Source: Bacillota bacterium
GTDB lineage: Bacteria > Bacillota > Clostridia > Oscillospirales > Acutalibacteraceae
Assembly (NCBI GenBank): GCA_023415895.1
Contig: JAEZJA010000045.1
Span: 1-6,950 of the forward strand
DNA: 6,950 nucleotides
Reading direction: 5' to 3'
Positions within the stretch are counted from its first letter, which is position 1, and each line of letters opens with the position of its first letter. Positions 1 through 6,076 of this stretch are shown one piece after another. A program made the position numbers and the translations under genes. The notes beneath the pieces are model-generated. The model worked only from the letters and a program-made list of their open reading frames with translations, did no database searches and was not told the DNA's origin.

Positions 1-1401
1 TTTCTGACCAAAACCATGCCGGTGAATTCGGCCACCGTTAAGACCTATACCGGTAAGGTCAGGCTGATCAGCAACGAAAAGGATAGGGTGCTTTTGTTTG
101 CAGGCCGCCTCGAGGAAGGTCGTATCAACGGGGACGGCAAGTTGTACGATTATGACGGCAATCTTGTCTATGCGGGCAATTTTGCCATGGAGATGTACGA
201 CGGCTACGGCGAACTGTATTATCCGGGGATCGGGCTGCGCTATAAGGGCAATTTTCTGATGAATCAATACGACGGCTTTGGTGAGTTGTATGATACGGAT
301 GGGCATCTGGTGTATGCCGGAAAATTTATAGCGGGCTCCTACAACGGACAGGGAAAGGCCTATTTCCCGAGTGGGAAGGAACAGTATGTCGGTGCCTTTG
401 TCAACGGCAAGTACGAGGGTCGCGGCACGCTTTTCAACGAAGACGGCAGCGAGCTATATCAAGGAGATTTTACCGACGGGTCCTACAATGGCAGCGGGTC
501 GCTGTACAAGGACGGACACGTGTATTATACAGGCACCTTCACCAACGGGAAGCTGACGGGCACGGGGCAGATGTTCCGGTCTGACGGAACGGTTCTTTGT
601 TCGGGCGACTTTGTGGATGGCGTGAACGTCAGCGGGCAGGTTTCGGTGCTTGACGAGAAGGCCAATGTCACCTTCACGGGCGAGATGAGCAACGGAAAAT
701 ACGAGGGCGTTGGCAAAATCGTTGACGCCAACGGTGTACCGGTGTATGAGGGCAACTTTGTCAACGGTTTGTACGACGGAGCGGGCAAGCTCTACGATGC
801 AGCAGGGGAGCTCAAGTACGAGGGCACCTTTGCGGCGGGTGTATACAGCGGCACGGGCAAGCTGTACGACCACAAGCTGCTGGCCTATGACGGCGGATTT
901 GTGGGCGGTCTGTACGAGGGCAGCGGCAAGCTTTACCGCAACGGCTTGCTGGTGTATGACGGCACCTTTGCGGCGGGACAGTATGGGGGTACAGGCAAGC
1001 TTTTTGATGAAGCGACGCAGCACCTGATTTATGACGGCAACTTTTACAACGGTCTGTACGAGGGCAGCGGCAAGCAATACGACGGACAAACGCAGCTGCT
1101 GGTATATGACGGCACCTTCCGGCTGGGCAAATACGACGGCTCAGGCAAGCTTTACAATAACGGACAGCTGCTGTATCAGGGGGAATTTTCACTCGGCGTG
1201 TATAACGGCATCGGCGTGCTGTATGATCAGGAGACTTGTGCTGTCGCGGCCTCGGGTGTGTTTGTAGGCGGTGTGCTCAAAAAGGCAGACCCCACGGCCA
1301 CGACGGGGGCGCCGGCCACCACGACTACCGCGCCGGATGGGACACAGACAGTACCCTCGGGGACGAGTACAACGACGATCACCGACAGCACCCATCCCTA
1401 A
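1..1401 (+). CDS. MORN-repeat protein with Thr-rich C-terminal tail (5' end probably outside window)
   Basis: About 16 tandem modules of 23-25 residues follow the MORN pattern Y-x-G-x-F-x-x-G-x-Y-x-G-x-G-K-L-Y, covering roughly residues 28-423 counted from the first ATG at base 16. MORN modules are beta-hairpins that stack into an elongated solenoid and usually serve in protein or lipid binding; no catalytic domain is visible. Module 8 (about bases 598-670) is the most degenerate. After a last half-module comes a 38-residue tail rich in Thr, Ala and Pro, with no LPxTG motif or membrane segment. The ATG at base 16 has no Shine-Dalgarno sequence and the frame is open to base 1, so the real start is probably upstream. 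The stop lies 26 bases before the DUF4255 gene, so it is probably co-transcribed with injection-system genes. It could be a structural or fibre-like accessory, a cargo protein, or a YwqK-like MORN antitoxin relative; the sequence does not decide. The fold is certain, the role is not. Confidence 0.85.
   Translation, partial: FLTKTMPVNSATVKTYTGKVRLISNEKDRVLLFAGRLEEGRINGDGKLYDYDGNLVYAGNFAMEMYDGYGELYYPGIGLRYKGNFLMNQYDGFGELYDTDGHLVYAGKFIAGSYNGQGKAYFPSGKEQYVGAFVNGKYEGRGTLFNEDGSELYQGDFTDGSYNGSGSLYKDGHVYYTGTFTNGKLTGTGQMFRSDGTVLCSGDFVDGVNVSGQVSVLDEKANVTFTGEMSNGKYEGVGKIVDANGVPVYEGNFVNGLYDGAGKLYDAAGELKYEGTFAAGVYSGTGKLYDHKLLAYDGGFVGGLYEGSGKLYRNGLLVYDGTFAAGQYGGTGKLFDEATQHLIYDGNFYNGLYEGSGKQYDGQTQLLVYDGTFRLGKYDGSGKLYNNGQLLYQGEFSLGVYNGIGVLYDQETCAVAASGVFVGGVLKKADPTATTGAPATTTTAPDGTQTVPSGTSTTTITDSTHP
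97..1284 (+). repeat. MORN module array with near-identical DNA copies
   Basis: In-frame tandem array of about 16.5 modules with a period of 69-75 bases. Modules differ in length by one or two codons. Copies in the 3' half are the most alike: bases 906-931 and 1050-1075 are an identical 26-mer spaced 144 bases (two modules), and 823-839 and 961-977 share an identical 17-mer. The 5' modules are more divergent, so duplication in the 3' half is probably more recent. Confidence 0.8.
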
Positions 1402-1411
1402 GGTCAACCAG

Positions 1412-1417
1412 AAAGGA
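1412..1417 (+). promoter_or_regulatory. Ribosome binding site deciding the start at 1428
   Basis: AAAGGA lies 10 bases before ATG 1428. The reading frame is open further upstream inside the MORN gene, but only this ATG has a good binding site, and the DUF4255 homology begins right after it. Confidence 0.75.
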
Positions 1418-1427
1418 AGAGAAGACA

Positions 1428-2012
1428 ATGGCCGGTTTTTCTATCATTGCCGATATCGGAAGTGCCATGGTGGATATTCTTCGTCAAAATATGGTTCCCA
1501 AGCTTATCGTCAACACCGAAAGCATCGGGTTATGCCATCCGAGCGACAAGGGCGATATCGTGCTCGGCATCAACCTGTACAATATTGAGGAAAACGAAGA
1601 CATTATTACGGGCGGGATGGTATCGGACGGCCTCAAGAAGATGAAATACCCTCCGGCTTATTATAATCTCTATTATATGATAACGGCCTATTCCTCCAGT
1701 GATATCAAGTTCCGTTCGGCGGAGGAGGCTAAGCTTTTGGGCAAGGTGCTGCAGGTCTTTCGCGACAACGCCATTCTTGGGCCGGAGATGCTCGGCGAAG
1801 CGGCGGGGAACGCTGACTATAAACCCAAAATCGAACTGCAGAAGCTGACCACGGATGAAAAGATGAAGCTGTGGAACGTACCCAACGTGCCTTATAAGTT
1901 TTCCTTGTTTTACAAGGTCTATCCGGTGGAAGTCGAATCCGAGAAGTCCAAACCGGTCGCGCGTGTGGTGCAGGCCGCGTTTGATTTTCAAGAGAATACG
2001 CAGCAGGAATGA
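1428..2012 (+). CDS. DUF4255 (Pvc16_N) family protein, putative contractile injection system tail terminator/cap
   Basis: A 194-residue protein matching the DUF4255 pattern throughout. It has an N-terminal amphipathic helix (FSIIADIGSAMVDILRQ), then the strand 'DIVLGINLYNIEEN', the hallmark stretch 'YYNLYYMITAYSSS' with a following acidic 'EEAKLLGKVLQVFRDN', and the closing motif 'LWNVPNVPYKFSLFYKVYPVEVES'. In Photorhabdus PVC and Serratia Afp particles this family (Pvc16/Afp16) caps the inner tube and sheath and limits particle length. The length equals the single-domain version of the family. There is no signal peptide or membrane segment, as expected for a cytoplasmically assembled particle. 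The next gene encodes beta-sandwich modules like those that other DUF4255 proteins carry as a C-terminal extension. Family assignment is from remembered motifs, not a search; the cap role is carried over from the family. Confidence 0.85.
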   Translation: MAGFSIIADIGSAMVDILRQNMVPKLIVNTESIGLCHPSDKGDIVLGINLYNIEENEDIITGGMVSDGLKKMKYPPAYYNLYYMITAYSSSDIKFRSAEEAKLLGKVLQVFRDNAILGPEMLGEAAGNADYKPKIELQKLTTDEKMKLWNVPNVPYKFSLFYKVYPVEVESEKSKPVARVVQAAFDFQENTQQE

Positions 2013-2029
2013 TCCCGCCTGTACCCGAC

Positions 2030-2038
2030 GGAGGAGAG
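2030..2038 (+). promoter_or_regulatory. Strong ribosome binding site supporting TTG start 2045
   Basis: GGAGGAGAG is the best Shine-Dalgarno match in the window. The end of its GGAGG core is 10 bases before TTG 2045, so the unusual TTG is the best-supported start for the next gene, although the conserved domain begins some 40 codons later. Confidence 0.6.
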
Positions 2039-2042
2039 TAAG

Positions 2043-2066
2043 GTTTGAAAGATAAATCTTTCAAAC
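2043..2066 (+). repeat. Perfect 11-bp inverted repeat over the TTG start codon
   Basis: GTTTGAAAGAT - AA - ATCTTTCAAAC is an exact palindrome with a two-base centre. It begins five bases after the Shine-Dalgarno sequence and contains the putative TTG start 2045-2047. As RNA it could fold into a 10-bp hairpin with a four-base loop that buries the start codon; as DNA it has the shape of a dimeric-regulator operator. There is no T-tract after it, so it is not a standard terminator. Confidence 0.6.
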
Positions 2067-2902
2067 GGCAAGCCGAAACCGCCACAAAGTTTGCGGCTCG
2101 GCGGAAAGGAATGGCCATAATTATGGAGTATGTGATGGCGGGCAGGGAAGGCTTCTCCAAAACCGTTTCGCTGGTCGTGGTGGCCATTGATGATTTCACC
2201 AATAAACCGATCACCGGCAGCAATGTGCGCGTCTATATTCAGGGCGCGTCACTGCCCATCAAAAAGCCGGAGGGGTATTTCGTGTTTACCAACCTGCGCA
2301 GCGGCGAGTTGGTTGTTCACGCCGAGGGCGGGTTGTATCACTCCCTAAATACCGAATGCCGTTTGTCGGACGATGCCGAGGGCTACAAGTTTATCAAAAT
2401 CCGCATGCTTCCCAACCGCAGCTATCCCATTCCGGAAGGAACCTCCTGCGTGGAGGGAATGGCCGAGCCGCACAGCGACATCACGCTATATTCTACGGAT
2501 AAGGCTGGGGCGTACAAGCTGTTGTTCGATACCAAGGCAGGGGAGGATACGATCTCCATCTACCACACCCCTGATGTGGAAATGGAAGGACGGCTGCTGT
2601 TTATCACCGCCGACGGCGAAAAGGGCGACTATTTCCGCGTGGCCTCGCTACGGGATGGGGAGAAGCTGCAATACAGCTTGGCTGAGCCGCTCAGGAACAG
2701 CTACAAAAAGATTGGCACCAGCTTGTATGCGGTTTATGAAACCACGGCCGATCAGACCGGACGGTTTTTCCTTCCGGTCAAAAAGATGTACAAGGAAAAA
2801 AATGAGTTTATCTGTAAAGCGGCGGGGACACAGACCGTGTGCAAAAAGTGTGAACTTGAGGCCAATAAGGTCAATCGTCTGGATCTGACGAGCGGGCGCT
2901 GA
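2045..2902 (+). CDS. Carboxypeptidase-regulatory-like (Ig/CnaB-like) multi-module protein of the injection-system cluster
   Basis: A 285-residue protein with no enzyme motif. Residues ~41-125 form a CarboxypepD_reg/CnaB-like beta-sandwich: 'VVAIDDFTNKPITGSNVRVYIQG' then 'IKKPEGYFVFTNL' then 'VVHAEGGLYHS'. The linker 'MLPNRSYPIPEGTSCVEG' resembles the 'LP..YPFP.G.T...G' joint that, as I recall, separates modules in DUF4255-associated proteins. Two further modules may follow, with 'YSTDKAGAYKLLFDT' (~149-163) and 'TTADQTGRFFLPV' (~233-245) in equivalent positions. Such modules decorate CIS caps or baseplates; here the gene is separate and directly follows the DUF4255 gene, so it may supply the cap extension as its own subunit. 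Start: TTG 2045 has the strong binding site, giving a basic 22-residue leader; ATG 2111, 2123 or 2135 would start nearer the domain, and AAGGA at 2106-2110 is suitably placed for 2123. No signal peptide or membrane segment is seen. Function is inferred from position and fold. Confidence 0.7.
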   Translation: MKDKSFKRQAETATKFAARRKGMAIIMEYVMAGREGFSKTVSLVVVAIDDFTNKPITGSNVRVYIQGASLPIKKPEGYFVFTNLRSGELVVHAEGGLYHSLNTECRLSDDAEGYKFIKIRMLPNRSYPIPEGTSCVEGMAEPHSDITLYSTDKAGAYKLLFDTKAGEDTISIYHTPDVEMEGRLLFITADGEKGDYFRVASLRDGEKLQYSLAEPLRNSYKKIGTSLYAVYETTADQTGRFFLPVKKMYKEKNEFICKAAGTQTVCKKCELEANKVNRLDLTSGR

Positions 2903-2955
2903 GAACAATGCGGGCCAGACCAGAGTTGCTGATGACAACAGGGAGATGAAGGGTA

Positions 2956-3342
2956 ATGGGTTTTTGTGTTTGCGGCGGCGCCATGATGATGTGCAGCTTC
3001 GGAATGGCCCCCTCCACGCTCAATGTTCTGCCGGCCAATAAGGTGATCAGCTCCATGCCGATTGCAACGATTATGGACAATGTGCCGATGACGAACATCA
3101 TGCCCTTCGGCATGTGTACATCGATGGCCAATCCACAGGTAGCGGCGGCTACGGCGGCAGCACTGGGAGTGCTGACACCCATGCCCTGCATGCCGGTGAT
3201 TGCGGCCCCCTGGGCGCCCGGTTCACCGACGGTCATGATCGCCAACAAACCGGCGCTCAATAACAGCAGTAAATGCATGTGCAACTGGGGCGGCGTGATC
3301 CAGATCACCAATCCGGGCACCACCAATATTCAGGTGCCGTAG
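2956..3342 (+). CDS. DUF4280 PAAR-like protein, putative spike tip of the injection system
   Basis: A 128-residue protein with the complete DUF4280 layout: an N-terminal 'CVCGGAMMMCSFG' (residues 4-16), 'KVISSMPIATIMDN' and 'NIMPFGMCTSMANP' in the first half, a Pro/Ala-rich middle, 'KPALNNSSKCMCNWGG' (98-113), then 'VIQITNPG'. PAAR proteins are small, sharp beta-cones that sit on the trimeric spike of type VI and extracellular contractile systems, bind a metal ion at the apex and can connect effectors. DUF4280 is the Cys-rich relative common in Bacillota. Seven cysteines (4, 6, 13, 54, 78, 107, 109) and 15 methionines are notable for 128 residues; the paired CxC motifs at both ends could bind metal. 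AGGGAGA at 2940-2946 is well spaced from the ATG. It lacks a C-terminal toxin domain, so any effector would be separate. Family call is confident; place on the particle is by analogy. Confidence 0.88.
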   Translation: MGFCVCGGAMMMCSFGMAPSTLNVLPANKVISSMPIATIMDNVPMTNIMPFGMCTSMANPQVAAATAAALGVLTPMPCMPVIAAPWAPGSPTVMIANKPALNNSSKCMCNWGGVIQITNPGTTNIQVP

Positions 3343-3376
3343 CATTTGCACGCAACCAATCTGGATAGAAGGGGAT

Positions 3377-4276
3377 ATGGCTATGCGCTTACTACAAAAT
3401 CTGACAGGACGACACAGGGGAGCGGGCAATATTCCTGCTCCGGCTGTGAGGTCAAACGAAGCAGACGCGGCTTACCGACAAGCGGCAGCGCGCGAATTGC
3501 TCAATGAGCAAAAGAGCATCAACGCGGCTATTGTTAACGCGCATGTTTCGGATTTCGCCGATACGATACTCGAGCTGTCGGCCACCGATGTGTTTCGCTA
3601 TATTAATCATGTCGTATCCAAAATTATCCCGATTGTGGAAGAGACGGGCGGCGAGGTCGATAAAATCTTTGAAGCCGGTATCGACGCGATCTACAGCTCG
3701 GATTACCCGAGTGCGCTGCAGGGGGCTATTTCCATGTGCCAGACGATGTCCAAGGCACGGCTGGGATACTATGATTTCAAGGAATTTGCCGTGGGCATCT
3801 GTTACGGCTTTGTGATGGTCGGCGTGGTCGGTGTGGGCAAGAGCTATGCATCGCTGAATGTTTCCGAATATATGGAGCTTTCCAAATACATACAATCCAT
3901 TGCGCGCAAGCACTACTCCAAGCTGCTCGTGACAGGCAGCTATGTTGCGCTCCTCGACAATTTCGATCAGCGCTTTAACAGCCGGTATCTGGGCAAGATC
4001 TACGTCAATCAGATGAGCGCTTATGAGGATTTGTACGATGTATACGATGCCGATACGCTGGACACCCGCAACAAAAAACGCAAAACCAAAATGAACTTTG
4101 AAAACGGCGTGCGCCTCTTTATTCAAAAGGATTACTACGAAGCGCGGCTTCAGTTCGTGGAAACGTTGAAGGCCGACCGCAACGACAGAGCGGCCAAGGA
4201 ATATTTGCTGCTTTGTGATAAATGCATCAATCACGAAGAGGGCTACGAGGGCCGAGACTGCATCGTTGTGTGGTAA
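3377..4276 (+). CDS. Degenerate class III nucleotidyl cyclase-like protein (pseudocyclase) with TPR-like C-terminal tail
   Basis: A 299-residue soluble protein. Residues ~50-225 follow a class III adenylate/guanylate cyclase domain: 'AAIVNAHVSDF' at the first metal-site strand, 'DVFRYINHVVSKIIPIVEETGG' for the next helix, 'VDKIFEAGIDAIYSS' at the second metal site, 'FAVGICYGFVMVGVVG' for the central hairpin, 'SEYMELSKYIQ' at the transition-state helix, and 'YEDLYDVYDAD' at the end. The expected catalytic residues are replaced: first Asp by His56, second Asp (normally KxxGD) by Ala100, the catalytic Asn by Glu167 and Arg by Tyr171. It should therefore not make cyclic nucleotides and may instead bind a ligand or partner. 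Residues ~238-285 ('FENGVRLFIQKDYYEARLQF' then 'LLLCDKC') match the TPR-like tail seen after many bacterial cyclase domains. Start: ATG 3377 is listed, but ATG 3383 is better spaced (8 bases) from AAGGGG at 3369-3374. It is 20 bases before the PP2C-like gene and probably works with it. Fold call is from motif order, not a search. Confidence 0.72.
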   Translation: MAMRLLQNLTGRHRGAGNIPAPAVRSNEADAAYRQAAARELLNEQKSINAAIVNAHVSDFADTILELSATDVFRYINHVVSKIIPIVEETGGEVDKIFEAGIDAIYSSDYPSALQGAISMCQTMSKARLGYYDFKEFAVGICYGFVMVGVVGVGKSYASLNVSEYMELSKYIQSIARKHYSKLLVTGSYVALLDNFDQRFNSRYLGKIYVNQMSAYEDLYDVYDADTLDTRNKKRKTKMNFENGVRLFIQKDYYEARLQFVETLKADRNDRAAKEYLLLCDKCINHEEGYEGRDCIVVW

Positions 4277-4296
4277 AAATAAGGAATTCGGTGGTG

Positions 4297-5949
4297 ATGA
4301 CTATGCCTCAAAAACAATTTAAACGATTGACGGCGCGCATTGTTTTTACCTGTGTGCTGGTGACAGCGCTGATCGGGTTGGTGCTTTCGGGCACCGGTTT
4401 TTTCATCTGCTATTCCCATGCAGTGAATGCAGTGAAAAGCGATGCCAATTCGATTATACAGATCACGGCCAGAACGATTTCGTCCGAGGCTGTGCAGAAG
4501 GTACTCGCACAGCCCCAAGACGGGGATACCGGTCGTACGCTGCAAACGTATATGAATGAGGTGCGCAATACCCGCGGCCTGGACAGTGCCTCGCTGCTCT
4601 TTTTCCCCAATGAGGGCAACAGCGCCAAGATCAGCTGTCTGGTCAACGCCTATACCATTGCCGAGCTGTCCAGGGGCGATCTGATGGCCTATGGGCAGGA
4701 TTGCACCAGTCGCTATACGCCGGCAATCCTCAAGGATCTGTGGATGGCGCTGTACCGCAGTGGGGATAAGCGCGCAACGCACTATCTCGACTATTCCGTT
4801 GCCGATCCTGTCCTGACAGCCTATCTGCCCGTTACGGACGCCAATGGGAAGGGTCTGTGTATTCTGCTGATGACCTTCCCTTCGACGCCCGTGCGTTCAC
4901 TGCTGTGGAACTATTCGCTGACGGCCGGTATGGTGGTGTTGGTTTCCATGCTTCTTGTGCTGTTGGTCGCTTATCGCACGGCGCGGCGAAAATTTGAAGT
5001 TCCCGTGACCAACGCGGCACAGAATCTGGATCGCTTTTCCGAGCAGATGCGGCAGCTTCCGTCCCCAACCGAGCTGCGACCCTGTGAGGCATCTTCTGTT
5101 CATGGCGAGATTGGCCAATTGACAGGAGCGGTGGGAACGGTGACAGCCTCCGTCAAAACCTATGTAGAGAACATGATGCAGCGTACGGCGGCGGAAGAAA
5201 ACCGGCGTGCGGAGCTGAAGATTGAAGAACAGATCTACAAATGCAGTTTTCCGACACTCTTTCCCGCCTTTCCGCTGCGGTCGGACTTTGATGTTTACGC
5301 GACGCATAAGCTGTTGGCGCAGGGAAGAAGCAGTTTTTATGACTTTTTCCTGGTGGACGACGATCATTTTTGCATGGCCATCGGCGAATCCTCGGGCGAA
5401 GGGCTGCAGTCTACGCTGTTTACGATCGCTGCGGTTTCCAACATTCGCACGTTCGGACATAAGGGGTATGCACCGGCGGAAATCGCCGCACAGACGAATA
5501 CCCAGCTGTTGTATAACAATCCGGCGGGGCTGACAGTCTCGGTCATCATTGCCGTTATTGATCTGCGCAACGGCGTGCTGTCCTATGTCAATGCGGGGCA
5601 GCCCAACCCCCTGATCAAATATGCCGGGCAGGGATATGCACCGCTGGTCAACCCGCAGAGCCTGCCGCTGGGGGATAAACAGGGCACTCGGTTTCTGCAG
5701 CATGAGATCAACCTGGTGCAGGGAGATACCCTGTTCCTGTTCACCAATGCGCTGCCCGAAACGGCGGATGTCAATGGGAATGTGTTTTCCGAAGAATATC
5801 TGCAAGCGGTGATCAACGACACCAGCCGGCAGAATTATGAACTGCCTGCCGTGCTGTCGTCGGTGAACACCGCTGTCGAGGAGTTCCGCAAGGGAGCCAA
5901 ACCCACCGACGACAATTCCACGCTGATTTTCCGTTTCTTCGGATTGTAG
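4297..5949 (+). CDS. Membrane-anchored SpoIIE/PP2C-family protein with degenerate catalytic site (putative pseudophosphatase)
   Basis: A 550-residue protein. Residues ~12-38 are a first membrane helix, ~39-201 a predicted extracytoplasmic sensor region, and ~202-226 a second membrane helix followed by basic 'YRTARRK'. Residues ~230-315 form a HAMP/coiled-coil linker, then a SpoIIE-type PP2C domain fills ~310-550. Its scaffold is well kept: 'FDVYATHKLLAQGRSSFYDF', 'VDDDHFCMAIGESSGEG', 'IDLRNGVLSYVNAGQPNP', 'LPLGD', 'QGDTLFLFTNALPE', 'DDNSTLIF'. In active relatives these read GGDFYDF, ADVSGKG, AGHNPP, YTDGVTE and DDxT. Thus three of four metal-binding Asp are changed: Ser346 for the GGD Asp, Glu364, and Asn484; only Asp538 remains. 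Phosphatase activity is unlikely, and it may be a docking or sensing receptor. Start: ATG 4297 lies 11 bases after AAGGA 4281-4285; GTG 4294 and ATG 4303 are possible, while the in-frame ATG 4222 inside the previous gene is rejected. Last gene of the operon. Confidence 0.85.
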   Translation: MTMPQKQFKRLTARIVFTCVLVTALIGLVLSGTGFFICYSHAVNAVKSDANSIIQITARTISSEAVQKVLAQPQDGDTGRTLQTYMNEVRNTRGLDSASLLFFPNEGNSAKISCLVNAYTIAELSRGDLMAYGQDCTSRYTPAILKDLWMALYRSGDKRATHYLDYSVADPVLTAYLPVTDANGKGLCILLMTFPSTPVRSLLWNYSLTAGMVVLVSMLLVLLVAYRTARRKFEVPVTNAAQNLDRFSEQMRQLPSPTELRPCEASSVHGEIGQLTGAVGTVTASVKTYVENMMQRTAAEENRRAELKIEEQIYKCSFPTLFPAFPLRSDFDVYATHKLLAQGRSSFYDFFLVDDDHFCMAIGESSGEGLQSTLFTIAAVSNIRTFGHKGYAPAEIAAQTNTQLLYNNPAGLTVSVIIAVIDLRNGVLSYVNAGQPNPLIKYAGQGYAPLVNPQSLPLGDKQGTRFLQHEINLVQGDTLFLFTNALPETADVNGNVFSEEYLQAVINDTSRQNYELPAVLSSVNTAVEEFRKGAKPTDDNSTLIFRFFGL

Positions 5950-5978
5950 AATTATGGCGTCTAGAATTAGGCATATTA

Positions 5979-6023
5979 CAAAGAAGCTGTTGCTAAACTT
6001 TTTGTTTTGCAACAGCTTCTTTG
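5979..6023. terminator. Putative bidirectional terminator between converging operons
   Basis: A perfect 15-bp inverted repeat (5979-5993 against 6009-6023, arm CAAAGAAGCTGTTGC) encloses a 15-base T-rich loop. It lies 29 bases after the stop of the PP2C-like gene and 53 bases beyond the stop of the - strand gene, as expected for a shared terminator. On the + strand the only T-rich run after the GC-rich core is the stem's own CTTCTTT, so the classical trailing U-tract is weak. Confidence 0.65.
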
Positions 6024-6076
6024 ATTACGGGAAATGAAATAACTCTATTCATAAAGCATAGGTGACCCAATAAGAA

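Noticed and set aside
454..1089. 211-codon open frame on the - strand opposite the MORN array
   Set aside because: Its apparent repeats merely mirror the MORN module period on the other strand.
1285..1398. Thr/Pro-rich tail considered as a cell-wall-spanning region with sortase signal
   Set aside because: No LPxTG-like motif, hydrophobic segment or basic end follows; the protein stops at THP.
1236..1427. Upstream extension of the DUF4255 frame into the end of the MORN gene
   Set aside because: It would overlap the MORN gene by 166 bases, gives low-complexity sequence, and the ATG at 1428 has a proper ribosome binding site and starts the conserved domain.
2871..3326. 151-codon hydrophobic open frame on the - strand opposite the PAAR-like gene, looking like a membrane protein
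   Set aside because: Its hydrophobic runs come from the antisense of the Met/Ala/Pro-rich PAAR-like sequence; the + frame matches DUF4280 from end to end.
3452..4234. 260-codon open frame on the - strand opposite the pseudocyclase gene
   Set aside because: Mirror of the real frame; composition is that of an antisense shadow and no motifs are visible.
4222..4296. Upstream ATG for the PP2C-like protein at 4222
   Set aside because: It overlaps the previous gene by 55 bases, lacks a binding site and adds a basic peptide with no similarity; ATG 4297 follows AAGGA at a normal distance and precedes the first membrane helix.
4897..6012. 371-codon open frame on the - strand opposite the PP2C-like gene
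   Set aside because: It is antisense to a gene with clear domain structure, begins inside the terminator hairpin, has no plausible binding site and its translation shows no recognisable domain.
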